From: Powellomyces hirtus
Lineage: Eukaryota > Chytridiomycota > Chytridiomycetes > Spizellomycetales > Powellomycetaceae
Direction of reading: 5' to 3'
Assembly (NCBI GenBank): GCA_025526995.1
Contig: JAHLKG010000033.1
Coordinates: 160,331 to 224,330, forward strand
Length of the DNA: 64,000 nt
In this document: positions 22,301 through 33,786 of the stretch, piece by piece
How the letters are laid out: each line of letters opens with the position of its first letter
Numbering within the stretch: the stretch's first letter is position 1
Translations under genes and position numbers: made by a program
The notes under the pieces: generated by a model
Database searches by the model: none
Told to the model about the DNA's origin: nothing
Seen by the model: only the letters and a program-made list of their open reading frames with translations

Positions 22301-25300
22301 GAGTCCTCAACCGTCTCGCCGTTGCCGTCCGGCTTCTTGACCAAAATCTGCAATTTTTCGTTGCCAATGGCAAGGAGCACAGGCAGGTGGGTTCTGTACC
22401 CCTTGATCCACGCAACCTGCGGGAAAACGGCCGGCGCTGACCCTTCCCCAACCATCGATCGCTTCTTCACGCCGTCCTCCGCCACATCGGCGCCGCCCAG
22501 GTCAGCTACCGGCCCCAGCTGAGCCAACAGGATACATAATTCCGCAAACTCGGATTTGCCTGGCGGTGGTGGGAGGGGTGGCGGTGTTTGAAGGGCGCTG
22601 CTGGACTGCTCGCCGGTTGTCGCGGCTGTCTGAACGGCAAGTCCCGAGGTGCCTGCTATGCTCCGACTTTTGGTGTGTATGGCTTTCTTCGAGGCAGGGG
22701 AAGGGGGCGACGTGGTATGCGGAGACCGGGGTGACGCGGCATCACCGGACAGGTGAGACACGGACCTCCGCGCCATCCGACCAGTTGTGCCGCCCATGGA
22801 ACCACCGGCCGGAATAACAGTCGGTGGTGCACTGCTGTTGCTGCTGATGCCTTGAGTACGCTGCAGACGCTCGATGCGGTCAAGATTGGCTGACAAGTGG
22901 CGCTGCAATCGCATCATGTCCACGTTCGGCAGAAGGCTTTCGGGCCGGACAGCGGGGGGAGGGACAGGCGGGACGATGGGAGCCTGCAAGGACGATACAA
23001 CATTTCAGGTCAGTTATCGCCAGAAACCACACCGCGACCCAACGGCAAATCAGACGGATAGGTTTATATTTACCGAGACGTCTCTCAAGAACCCATGAAC
23101 TCGCGCCACATTGTCTCTCAAAACATCATTGACTCCGCTCATGAACGCCTCTTTGACGCCAAACAACACATTGTTGGCCAAGTTCTGCACCACTTTGATG
23201 ATGAGCACCAAGCCTCGCCTCAGTTCCTTGCGCAGCTCACCCCCATCAATGACACCGTGGGTTTCGGGTGAAACGATGGCCGGGCAAATGAATCGGAGGA
23301 ACAAGAACCCACCGACGGCCGTGACCCGGGCATCAGGGAACCGGGTCCCTACCAATCGCCACACGATCCCACACGCCTGTCGCAAGAGCGTCGGGAACCG
23401 GGCGGCGCCGGGCCCGATGATGCTGTCGAGGATGCCTTGACTGACGACGCGCAGATTTTGCAGGTTGACTTCGGCGTTATCGCCGTCGCGGAGTTTGATG
23501 GGGTCAACTTCGAAACTCATGGGCGGACACCGCTCCGCAAGCTCAAAGATGATGGGGCGCAGGGTATTGCGGATATATTCTTGTCCCTGCTGTTTTGCAT
23601 AGATGGTCAGCAGCCGTGTGGCAATGCTGTTTCGGCGGAACAGGTTGGCAGGTGTGTCGGTGTTTTCCACCTCGCGCTGCACGACCCGCTCGATCAGGTC
23701 CAGCGATTTCCCCCGATCTTCAAAGACGGCCACCAAAACAGCGGCGACTTCGTCCACGTCGCCGACGGAAGCCACCTCGCCCAACGCAACCGCAATGTCG
23801 ATCCCTTGAGGCGTCGCCGTGAGAAGTTCCAAAACGCTTCCTTGTCGAATTCTGGCCAGATCTCCCTTGCTTCCCAACGCCGCACGGACCTTCTGCTCCA
23901 TGCCGCCCATCTTGACCAAGTTTGTGAGGACAACCGCGAAAATGCCGCGGAGGAATTCATTCTCGGAATAGATCATGTCCATGGCACCTCCCAGTTCCAT
24001 GTCCGTGTTGGCCGCAACGAGGTGCGTGAGAGCCTGTATCGTGTGCTCTCGGAACGCCGCAAGAGAGAGGTTCTGATTCTGCAATGATTCTCGGCCTTCT
24101 TCGTCTTCGAGGCTCCATCGTTCGTATCCGCGGACAAGGAACAAAGAGTACCTGTCCGAATCCGGTCCCAGTGGTAGGTCTTCCAGAAGCTTCACAAGCG
24201 CTTTGACACATGCCATATCGGCACCCTTCTGAAGCTTCCGCATTTCAGGCGATCGTTCGCTGGGATCAAATGCGGAATCCGCCGAGCTTGATTGTTCCAA
24301 GAGCGCTTCAGCGACTTCGCGTCTGATTCTCATCTCGCCAGTCAAGTGAATGACGTGCTTTTTCGCCACCAAAAACTCGACCGCTGTGCAGAGCCGCATG
24401 CGAATGCGCAGGCTGGTCGAGTCAAAGTGGGCCAGGGAATCAAGGTAGCGCAGCAGCTGCACTACCATGTGGCCGAGATCCACGTCACCCAGTACCGAGC
24501 TGTTGATGACGATCCCAGTGTCGGGCCGGTCGAGAGCCAGCCGCAAGACAGAAGAGATGTAGTCGGCAAACAACGTGTTGCGGGCCGTAAGACGAGGCTG
24601 ATTGTTGCTGGGGTCAAACATCTGCGTGTTGATGATGTTGGTAAACTGCTGGAACAGGATGCCGTACATCCCGGCGCCCATTTCTAGACCCAAGCTCTCC
24701 TTGACAGCTTCCCGGATGATGACCGCGTCCGACACAACGAGTTCGACGAGTTCGCCAATGAATCGCTCGACGGCCGCTTTGGCCCCGCTGTATGCGCTCA
24801 TTAGCTGCGCGCCCACCATGCCAGTCCATGGCACTTGGTTCGTCGCCGGCCCCTCAGAGGCAGCAGTGCCGTCCTGCGACAACGTTTGAGGTGCCGACCC
24901 GGTAGATTTGCGGCGAGCGCCGTCGGTGGAACCCGTCAAGGTGCGAGAAATTCCGACGCCTCCAACTTCCTGCAGTGCCTGCTGTTCGACCGCCATGGCA
25001 CTGGCCTTCAGACAAATCCCCCCCAACGCGCACAGGAAAGCAATCTGATTGATCCATTCGCCTCGGTCATCTCCCATGAACATGGCTATGCCAACCCCGC
25101 TGCCAGCGCGTTTGACTCGTTTTGGCTTGTCCATGTCGTCCTCCTGTCCGCCAATCGACGTTGTGACGCCGCCGCTCCAGCTGTCGGTCTGACTGGGAGA
25201 CTCTGCATTGCCGCTGGGATCGGTGCTCCCGAGACTGCCGCTGCGTTTTCTATTCGAACTCGAGGGGCCTGAGCCCGAGCTCTTCCAGATTTTGTACACT

Positions 25301-28300
25301 TCTTCCCAGCCTCCCATGTTGCCGGGCGTGGGCACGCTCAGACCTCGTAGCATGGCACGCGCACGTTTTTGAACCACCTTCATGCCACCACCGCCTCCTC
25401 CTCCGGTGAGGACAATCCGCACCAAATCTCCATAGACGGCTGCGTTTTCCAAAAGGGGCGCTGCGCCCGTGACGGCCCCTCCGCTTGCTCGGACCAATTC
25501 TCCTTCTTCCAAAACTGCCTCCAGCCATCCGGCCACTGTTTTCCCTACTCCGCCATCACCCCAACTTCCCGACAGAGAAACAATAATGGCCACTTCCATG
25601 GCAACACAGGCAGCAAACCGTTCTGGAGCATCGGCCCCAATGGCCGCAATGCCTTTCCGAGAGTGCAAGACGCGGTTGCGCAGGGCGACAATGGTTGCGG
25701 CCAGCTCTACGGCTTTCCGCGCCTCATGCACATCGTCGAGAACGCACCGCGTGGCGCCAAGCAGAATCCAGCTGCTTCCACGCCAGAACGTGCGCATGGC
25801 ATTGTCAGACACCGTGTACCCCTCGGCAGGCATCGGTGCCCGCCAGTCGCCCGCACTTCCATCCCAAAAGATCGCCATCTCGGTCGACATGAGTTTTAAC
25901 AACACCTGTGCAGAGAGATGACGGACGAGGGGATGTGCGTCAAGAAGACACGTCGTCAGTGAGGTGAAAAGAGGCCGCAGCTCTTCTGGATGCAGTGTGC
26001 CGGAATCCTTGACAATGGCCAGCAACGGACACAGGTTCCACATTGTCAAGACGTTGATCAGAATCTGCAATCGGTCATTGGCCTCCTCTTGTTGCGCCTT
26101 TTTCAGCTTGCGGTCCGTATGTGAAGAGCGAAAGGTGGGCGCTTTCCTGGCCTTTGCATCAGCAACGATTTGCCGGTTTTGCACTGCGCACTCGCCAAAC
26201 AACGTTCTGAAATGGACCGCCAGGCTGGCGTCAACAGTGGGATTCCAGGGAAGTGTCTCGGTCGTCTCGGACATCAATGAACAGAATGCTTTGACCAAGG
26301 CGACCTTGTACAACGGACCGTTAGCTTCCACCATCACGGGAACCATGCTTCGCAACGTTGTCCACGGGTTCGACTTGTAGAGCGATGCGACGCATTCTGC
26401 TAGTAGTCGATGATCCAGCACGCTGGGGTCTTCCGATCCTCCGAAAGCATTCGTCAATGTGAGTGGCCGTTTCTCGTCGAACAACTTCTCCTTTATATTT
26501 CAACGTCCCGGATGCAGATCACAAAAAACATAGTAAGTACTTGGACGGCTAGTATAGAGCGGGCCAAAAACAGCTACCATTCCTCCGCTTTTCATTGTGA
26601 ATGACATACCTTCAGCTCTACCTCAAAGGCAGCGCCTATGAGCTTGAGCGGGCCACCTTCCGCTCTGCTGGTAAAAGTGGACGCCTTGACAAAATCCACA
26701 CAACAAAATGCTGACACTTCTCCCACTTTGCTGCTCCTGATGCTTTTTCTGATGCCTTCCAAAAAGATGGCCTTTTTTGCGATAGCAGCGTGGGACCCGC
26801 CCGCCACTGCCAGCATTCTCTGGCGATCGCCTACGGCACCCCCCGACAGACCAATGGCATAAATGATGTCGGGGCACAGAACAATGAGCATCGTTTGCAC
26901 CGGCCAAAACAGCGCTTTGCGCCGGTTTGAGTCCGCAAACGCATTGAAAATGTCAAAAAGCTGATCCGGTTGTCCTTCCATGCGCCCCTGGGTTTGACAG
27001 AGGTTCTGGAATTCAGCCGGGAAATTCTCTATCCAACTCCATATCGCAATGCGGAGGGAGATTGCGGTTGCAAAGAGCGCTCGTTTGGTAAAGGTTTTGC
27101 AGTGATGCGTTACTTCGGCCAGAATCATGCCCAATCGGTAACGGTTGATGCTGCACCATTCCAAAAACCTCAACTCGGTCAAATCTCCCCCTTCCCGATC
27201 GTTTTCCACCCCATCGGCTCTGCTGGACGGCGTTCCTCCACCGCCGCCGCCGCCACCGCCGCCCGCGGAGCCTGGCGCCGACTGGGCCAGACTCGCAATG
27301 CGGGTTTTTATTTTCGCAAACACCACTGGCCAGTTGGACGCCGATAGGTATTGCATGACGCGTCCTGCGGCCTTGTGAATGTCGGTTACAAGGTCTGCGG
27401 TGTGTTGCGGAAGGTGGAGAGTGGAAAGCGAGGAGAGCGACGCGCTGGGAACCGACGTCGGTCCTCCATGGTCGTCGGAGGGAAGTCCACAGGCATGGTT
27501 GATGGTGTCGGTGTTGATGGTGGATGCCGACGTGTAGAAGAAACGGGTAATGACTCCGAGGAGGAAGCGGGCCAGGCTGTCGTCGAGTGGTGGTGGATCG
27601 ACCAGGGCGGATCTCAGAACCGAGTTCATGGAGCCGGCGCTCTGCGAGGCATGATCAGTGGCCGAAGTGAGGAGACCGAGTTTGTGCTGTGGAGATGGCG
27701 GTTGCTGGGGGAATGGGTGAGCGGTGGAGGGTCGAGCTCGCACTGCAGGCGGCGTGGTCCCGGCCGCCTCTGCCGATCGATTGTCCTCCTGTCCACCCGC
27801 GCGCTGGGAAAACTGCTTCCGCGCGCCAGCCATACAATCGGCAGTCAGGATCAGCAGACAATACTGCGACTGCAGTACATCGACTGGAATGTTGGAATCG
27901 TCGACGTTGGCGCCGTTCGCCCCTCCACCCACACCACTCCCACCACTACCGCCGCCACCTCCACCCCCTCCCCCACTGTTGCTCGCGGCCAGTGTGGCTC
28001 CAGCTCTAGATATGCCATCGAGGGCGTTGGCGAGGGCGGCGACCGTGTCTCTCATTTTGAACCTGGACCATTCCACCAAGGACGAGACGGCATGGTTGAA
28101 GACGGGATCCGAATCGAGTGCGGCGAGAGAAAGCCCAGAATTGACCGGAAGCTGCGTGCGAGTAGAGTAGAGTAGAGTAGAGATACATGAGAAAAATGCA
28201 AAATAAAATCCATGGGAATGCCTCAACCATGAGGACAACACCAGAGACGCAAGACCCAAGTTGAGGACGGGGATGCGACATGCCAGCGGGAGCTTGTTCC

Positions 28301-28387
28301 AATGCATTCATGCGAGTGGCTTACTCTTTCGGTTATTTTAGCGACGAGGGCGTTTAGCATGCGAGCATCGTGGTTTGGCGGGGACAT
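19309..28387 (-). CDS. NF1: Neurofibromin-type Ras GTPase-activating protein (NF1/IRA family)
   Basis: Six minus-strand exons (28325-28387, 26610-28151, 23074-26490, 20952-22983, 19916-20864, 19309-19846) give 2846 residues, close to the usual neurofibromin length, with all phases closing. The acceptor of exon 3 is the least certain. The RasGAP domain sits near residues 1380-1675, with the arginine-finger motif LFRRNS and the signature FLFLRFICPAIVSP. It accelerates GTP hydrolysis by Ras at the membrane. A PH-like lobe follows (about 1855-1960), then the long helical-repeat C-terminal region with LLPADVAGALLN and FQYNPAIQPRAF, and a final GFQGLIPDAG block. The Sec14 lobe expected between GAP and PH is missing; a low-complexity linker and only the short flanking FAELCILLAQLGP remain. 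Poly-Gly tracts occur in exon 2. Long plus-strand frames across this locus are shadows. Confidence 0.93.
28160..28183 (-). repeat. (TACTC)n pentanucleotide repeat in neurofibromin intron 1
   Basis: Four tandem TACTC units (minus strand) lie just ahead of the ACGCAG acceptor of exon 2 and may serve as its pyrimidine-rich tract. Confidence 0.8.
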
Positions 28388-29018
28388 GGCCCTGTCACTC
28401 GCGGGGGGAATGTCGTGAGTGATGTGTGTGATGTTGCTGCCCCTGTTGGGGGTTGAGACTAAACGCTATAAGTTAGTGTCTATGTATGGGGGAGTGTATG
28501 TATGTTCAACTGGCTATGGGGGTGGGAATAATAAAAAAAAAACTGGGTGGGTATTGCAAGATGCGTTTTCAGCGCAGTGGGAATCTTGCAAGAGGAAGGG
28601 AGGGAGGGGGAGAAAGCAGCCGTGTGAGTTGTGCGTTGCCGCGGCTTGTGCGCAGACTGTGTGACCGACTGTAGTAGTGGGTTATGTCACAACTGTCACT
28701 TTGCATGGCGAATGGACATGGACGTCTTCTTCTCACAAATACACAAGGAGGATGGAACAACAAACGTATCACGGCACAACGATGAGACTCTTCCATTTTA
28801 TTTTTCTGATATATATCTATGTGTTATGGGACGAAATTCTAATACAAACTTGGGTCGCTTCATGTCATTTTGCTTTCTCTACTATTCCCTTCCTTTGGAA
28901 CGCCCTGCGTTCGTGGGCTGGTTTTAGATAGGGTTATCGAATCATGGGTGCAAACAGGTGTTCTGCTGCTCTCTCAAGTCACACCTCCATCAACGAATGG
29001 CATCTTCGGGGTTGCAAA
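28388..29018. other. Intergenic: neurofibromin promoter side and 3' flank of the vitellogenin-like gene
   Basis: About 630 bases with A/T runs near 28530 and 28800. Small open frames show no family features. Confidence 0.5.
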
Positions 29019-32000
29019 TCACCCGCGGTTACCGGTCAACTTCTTCTTCACAGCCGGGGTGGTCGGGGCCGCAGGCTTGGCCTCAAACAACGGCAGACAG
29101 ACATCAGCGCCCTTCACCGTGGTTGATTTCGCAGGCGCAATCTGTTTGGACCAGAACACTTTTCGCTTCTTTTTGAAAATGAGAACTTGGAATGTGCCTG
29201 CCAGTTCGATCTTGGCGCCATCAGTCGCAACTTGGAGGGAGACGCACGCTTGGCATTTGTACACCTTGGGAGCGGGAGACGGAGCCGGCGGTTCGGGTGT
29301 CGCGGTTTTGCTTGGCACGGGCGCACTGCTGGTGGGCTCTTCCTCGGCCTCCGAACGGGTCGTGCTGGGGCTGGTGGCCGTTGGCTCGTTGGTCAAAGTG
29401 GTAGTCGCGGTGGGCTCTTCAGTGGGCGTGGTAGCAATGTCCGACGATGAGGTAGATGTCTCGACCGCCGTCTCCACTATAGTGGTAGATGAGGTTTGCG
29501 CCGGCTCGCTTGCAGTCATGGTCGGAGCAGTGGTTGACGTAGTGGTGCAGGGAGTCGACGTCACTTCTGTCGTGGCACTCTCGGCGGGCGTCGCAGTAGT
29601 GGTGGGTTCCTCAACTTCACTGGCAGCGGATGTCTTGACCACCTCGCTTGCAGTGGTCGAGGACGTAGTGGTGCAGGGAGTGGCGGTCAAGTCAGAAGAG
29701 TGAGCAGACAACTCGGTGGTCATGACCACGGTGCTCGAAGCATCAGCCTCGCTGGTCGGCTCGCTCGAGGGGGTGGTGTACGCTTCCTGTTTTCCTCCGT
29801 AGACAGGCTGGCTGATCTCGATCGTGGCCTCGGATGTAGGAGTAGACTCCAAGGTCGCGGTGGGCTCGGGCGTGGCCTCAGTTGTTGGCTCGGCGTTCTC
29901 AATGATAGACTCGGCAGAAGAAGATTGGCTCTCGATGGTAGAAACAACCGGGGGCTGACCGTAGATGGGCTGGGTGGCCTCAGGGGTGGTCACCGGCTCG
30001 ACACTCTCAATGTCCGACTTGTCGTCCTCAGAGTCCGTAGCAGTCGGGGCAGCAGTGGGGGCAGGCGCAGAGTCATTGGCCGAGGTTGCAGGCGCCTCGT
30101 CTCCAGTTCCGTAAACAGGTTTGCTTTCCGCAGGGGCCTCAACGGGGATCTCAACGGGGGCCAGAGTTTCGACCGGAGCGGCAGTTTGATAAATCTCAAC
30201 GCTTGGTTGAGTGATTGTCTCTGGCGATCGCGCAGCCGAGCACTTCTTCTTGGTGTTGTGACTCTCCCCACGAGCCGCCAGCTTCAACGGCTCGTTCTTG
30301 GGTGGTGGCATATCACCAAACCTCGCTTCAGGACCCATAGCCACACTCGCGGTTCCCGCCAACTCCAACCCACCACGCAGACCCAAAATCGACACACCCG
30401 CCGATCCAGCAACGGTGCCAGTCACCTTGGGCATCACGGCAATGGAACCTGCAGAGTAGCTTGTACCCTCGGGACCGCAGATCCGGTACACGACGTCGAC
30501 GGCGACAGAGGCGCTGACTTCGATGCCAATGTCGACCATGGCGACGTAGATGGGGAACCCGACTTTGAGCGGGAACACGGGTGTCGAGATTTCTTTCACG
30601 AGGGGGATGGTTTGGGGTTCGCAGGGAATGTCCAGCTTGATCTCGGCAATCGTTTTACCAGCGAGACGCACAAACGCACCGGTACTCAACCCATCTACTC
30701 CGTCACGCGTTGCATGCGCACCGATATCAGCCACCTGAGCCGTTTTGCCAAACGCACGGATATTGCCCCTCACCCGCGCCATCAGTTTCTGCGCGCCGCC
30801 CCCGCACTGCGCTTTATCCGATCCGGCGAATGCACCAGCGGCCAGGTCGAGGTTGAGCTGCTTCCATCCAATGCTCTTCCCCGCGATGAATCCGCGGCGG
30901 GACGAGTAGCGTGCAACGTCGGCTTGACGGTCGGCTCGCGCGGCGATGAGGTCGTGGGCGTGGGAGTCACCCTCCCATTCGGTCGAGAGGGTGGATGTGG
31001 TTTCGGCGTCTCGGCGGGCGAGCGCGTGGGTTGATGAGGAGGCGGGGAGGACAGAGAACGTACCGGCGAGGGCGTCCGTGACGGCGGCGCGGACCTCGAG
31101 GTTGTCGGTCGACTCGTGCATCCAGCCGAGAATGTCGCGCTTGACGACCGCGGCGTTGGCGCCCATGTTGGCCACAGCGTGCAGGATTGACATCTGGGCG
31201 GCTGCGTTGCCTTCAGCGCGAGCGACAAGCGGGGCCATGTAGCGTCGTGCCACATCAGCCGACTGGTGTTCGAGCAAGGCGCCGAGCACAAGGGCCAAGT
31301 CCCCGCTTTCGTCGTGGGCGGCAGCAACGCGGCGCACAATCTCGGGGCTGGCGGCTCGGGCAAAGATGAGAGCGTGACGCGCCGACTGGCGCAATTCCGG
31401 TTCCGCTCCCAACGCGAGGTCGACGAGAACAGCGTGCGCTTCCGCGTCCCCCGTAGCCGCCAACGCCGTGACCAGCGTGTTCGTCACCCGCGGCGGTCCT
31501 TCTTCCCGACGCTCGATAAGGACTTGACGGGCGTGGGAAACAAATTGAGCAATCGCAGAAGCTTTGGCGTCGCGGGCGGCGCGCGTCGCAAGCGTGCTAC
31601 CTGCGGCTGTGTCCTGCTGGAACCCGTTCATGATGTCGTTAAAGTCGTAGCTGATGGCCGGCACGTCTGCAGATCCAAGCTCTTCCTCGCGGAACTGCGG
31701 GCCGGCCAAATCGGGCACGGCTCGGTGGCGAAGACGCACGGGCGCGGCCGTCGCGGGGACGGTGAGGAGAGAGCCGTCGAGCGCAACAGCCTGGCTGACT
31801 CGCACCGTGTCAAACTCGCCCTCGGAACGCGGCTGGAGACCCGTGGCGGGGGAAACGGGCTGCAGGACACCCGTATCAAGTCGCTCAATGGTCTTGAGGA
31901 ACACGACATCGGACCCACCATGCACATTGATATCCGCGTCATCCACCTCGGCCTTCTTCTCATCCGCGCCCGTCAACGTCGCATGGGTGCGGTCCAGCGT

Positions 32001-32801
32001 TTCACGGATCAGTCCAGACCGGTCCAGAATCGCATTCGTGTTGGCCACAAACGCCACCTCGGCATCGGGGTTGCTGCCCTTGGCCGCCATGAATCGCTCT
32101 ACATCCTTGTTCTCGTACTTTGCGCGGATCGCCACCTTGTCGCTGGCAGAGTCCGTCACGGCCATGTACCTGGTGTTGCGCAGCGCCATCGCGCCCTTCT
32201 CGTACACGACCGCCGCACCGTTGGAGCCGTACTCGAACCGGGTTTGGAAGTTTTCGGCAATGGATTTCTTGATGGCCGCGATTTGGGGCTTCTCGCGCGT
32301 GTCGATTTGCACACCCACAATGGAACCCGACACACTCCGGATCATTTGGAACGGCAGCGAGAAATCCGTATCCGCTTGTTTATCCGACGGCAGAAGCGTC
32401 ACGTCGCGCACCTGCAAATCAAACACATGCGCCGCCTCCTCCTTCTCCGTCGCTCCTCCCGTCGTCTTACTCGTCAAACACGACAAAAACACCGTCGCCG
32501 TCAACCCGCTCGTCGAAATCTGGTCCCCGCCCGCAGTCACCATCACCGTGTTGTTGACCGAATACGCATACGTCTCGTTCTGCAGACACGCCGGGACAAT
32601 CCGCCCGCCCTCAAACGGCTTCAGCCCCGCCAGCTGCACCGTGCCCTCAACGATGCCCTTCACATCAATGTCCTGCAGTTGCGCCCAGGCACGCTCGGCG
32701 TACCGCTGCGCGGGCTTGATGAAGTTGTACGTGGGCGGCGAGGCGTCGACGGCTAGAACGCACAGCGCGGCGGTCGACAACCAGACTGGGGTTGCGCGCA
32801 T
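29019..32801 (-). CDS. Secreted vitellogenin-N/lipid-transport-like protein with Ser/Thr stalk
   Basis: Single-exon frame of 1260 residues with a signal peptide (MRATPVWLSTAALCVLAVDA). Residues ~60-330 resemble the N-terminal beta-barrel of large lipid transfer proteins (vitellogenin-N/LPD_N). They show an opening NETYAYSVNN, a line LPFQMIRSVSGSIVGVQID, then KPQIAAIKKSIAENFQ (the NiKrgI-like position) and a following VVYEKGAMALRNTRY. Residues ~380-620 are alanine-rich paired helices as in the alpha-superhelix. Residues ~650-870 are beta-rich, as in the lipid cavity sheets. A Ser/Thr/Pro/Glu stalk (~870-1177) holds TPCTTTS twice and QP[IV]YG-like motifs three times. A small Cys-containing C-terminal domain follows (YKCQACVSLQV to DVCLPLF). 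No von Willebrand D domain was seen. Extracellular lipid binding is inferred from fold resemblance; a generic HEAT-repeat secreted protein is the alternative. Confidence 0.68.
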   Translation of the reverse strand: MRATPVWLSTAALCVLAVDASPPTYNFIKPAQRYAERAWAQLQDIDVKGIVEGTVQLAGLKPFEGGRIVPACLQNETYAYSVNNTVMVTAGGDQISTSGLTATVFLSCLTSKTTGGATEKEEAAHVFDLQVRDVTLLPSDKQADTDFSLPFQMIRSVSGSIVGVQIDTREKPQIAAIKKSIAENFQTRFEYGSNGAAVVYEKGAMALRNTRYMAVTDSASDKVAIRAKYENKDVERFMAAKGSNPDAEVAFVANTNAILDRSGLIRETLDRTHATLTGADEKKAEVDDADINVHGGSDVVFLKTIERLDTGVLQPVSPATGLQPRSEGEFDTVRVSQAVALDGSLLTVPATAAPVRLRHRAVPDLAGPQFREEELGSADVPAISYDFNDIMNGFQQDTAAGSTLATRAARDAKASAIAQFVSHARQVLIERREEGPPRVTNTLVTALAATGDAEAHAVLVDLALGAEPELRQSARHALIFARAASPEIVRRVAAAHDESGDLALVLGALLEHQSADVARRYMAPLVARAEGNAAAQMSILHAVANMGANAAVVKRDILGWMHESTDNLEVRAAVTDALAGTFSVLPASSSTHALARRDAETTSTLSTEWEGDSHAHDLIAARADRQADVARYSSRRGFIAGKSIGWKQLNLDLAAGAFAGSDKAQCGGGAQKLMARVRGNIRAFGKTAQVADIGAHATRDGVDGLSTGAFVRLAGKTIAEIKLDIPCEPQTIPLVKEISTPVFPLKVGFPIYVAMVDIGIEVSASVAVDVVYRICGPEGTSYSAGSIAVMPKVTGTVAGSAGVSILGLRGGLELAGTASVAMGPEARFGDMPPPKNEPLKLAARGESHNTKKKCSAARSPETITQPSVEIYQTAAPVETLAPVEIPVEAPAESKPVYGTGDEAPATSANDSAPAPTAAPTATDSEDDKSDIESVEPVTTPEATQPIYGQPPVVSTIESQSSSAESIIENAEPTTEATPEPTATLESTPTSEATIEISQPVYGGKQEAYTTPSSEPTSEADASSTVVMTTELSAHSSDLTATPCTTTSSTTASEVVKTSAASEVEEPTTTATPAESATTEVTSTPCTTTSTTAPTMTASEPAQTSSTTIVETAVETSTSSSDIATTPTEEPTATTTLTNEPTATSPSTTRSEAEEEPTSSAPVPSKTATPEPPAPSPAPKVYKCQACVSLQVATDGAKIELAGTFQVLIFKKKRKVFWSKQIAPAKSTTVKGADVCLPLFEAKPAAPTTPAVKKKLTGNRG

Positions 32802-33786
32802 CGGTACGTTGGGGGATGGGTTGTTAAAAACGGTATCTACCCAAATCTAAAAAAGGAGTTTTCTCTAACAAAGCGTCCGGCGCCGTTTTCCCCGCGAGCC
32901 GCTATCTATATACGATTTCCCGAACAACCGACCCGACACACAAAAGCCAGAAAGCGAGCAGCGGCACAAAAGGACCCGATTTTCAGCGGGCCATCCAAAC
33001 GCACCCAACATAATCGCCCGTCCCAAGCAGGGAGCGGCTTGTCGCCTGCAACCCGCTCAGCTGATAGATAGTGCCAGGCCCAGCGAGTCACTTTTTTATG
33101 ATCGTTGTTACATTTTTGTGCACAAAAGTTCCGTTCCTTTTTTTGCGCTGTCGTGAAATGAACACAGAAACGCAACAATGCGGAGCCGGACAACAAATTC
33201 AGGGCGGCGTGTTCAACTCGGAGCTGACTGCAAAAGAGATCCCATATCGACATCTGTAGCCTTTTTGCTCGGGGAGTGGACCACAGATCGCGCAAAAAGG
33301 AGTCGGGCGGCCTCCGTGGCTGGTGCCGGGAGTGCGGTCGGGGTCATATGCAAAACACAGAGATGAATGACAAACGCTTTTCTTTACAGGCCAGGCGATG
33401 GAACACAACGGACACCAGGTAATGCAACGGAAGCGGAGATCATGGCCGAACGTGGGTCGTAACCGTGTAAGAGAGAGATTGCGGAGTGAGATCATTTCAG
33501 AAGGAAAAGACTGCGCAGGGGGTGGCGCGTTGCTGAATGTTAGATGTAGGTAACGCGTCTGATTGGCTGCGATTTGCGCCTCAGAGACGCGCGCCCAAGG
33601 ATTTGGTAGACAGTGTGAATACTTACGTCAGCGGGGTGGAACCGAACAGCAGGCTAGTCCAGTGACTGATAACCGCCCCATGCACGTGTCCTGTTGCGGA
33701 GCCAAGGTTCGATTCTATAGGGTCCCAGGTGTGTCGAGGGCACAGTCTTATCAAGTAGGCACGTGGCTGCTGGATTTGAAATGCCA
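32802..33786. other. Intergenic upstream of the vitellogenin-like gene
   Basis: About 1 kb. A TATA-like TATATA at about 32907-32912 could serve the minus-strand gene. Nothing else was recognised; a tRNA-like B-box at 33706-33716 is discussed under rejected items. Confidence 0.45.

Noticed and set aside
31266..32756. 496-codon open frame on the plus strand
   Set aside because: It is antisense to the vitellogenin-like gene, has no recognisable motif and its Arg/His-rich make-up is what a GC-rich third-position bias on the other strand produces.
33650..33740. tRNA or tRNA-derived SINE suggested by a GGTTCGATTC B-box-like string and an upstream TAGTCCAGTG line
   Set aside because: The T-arm does not pair and no acceptor stem can be drawn; copy B of the nearby repeat lacks this part.
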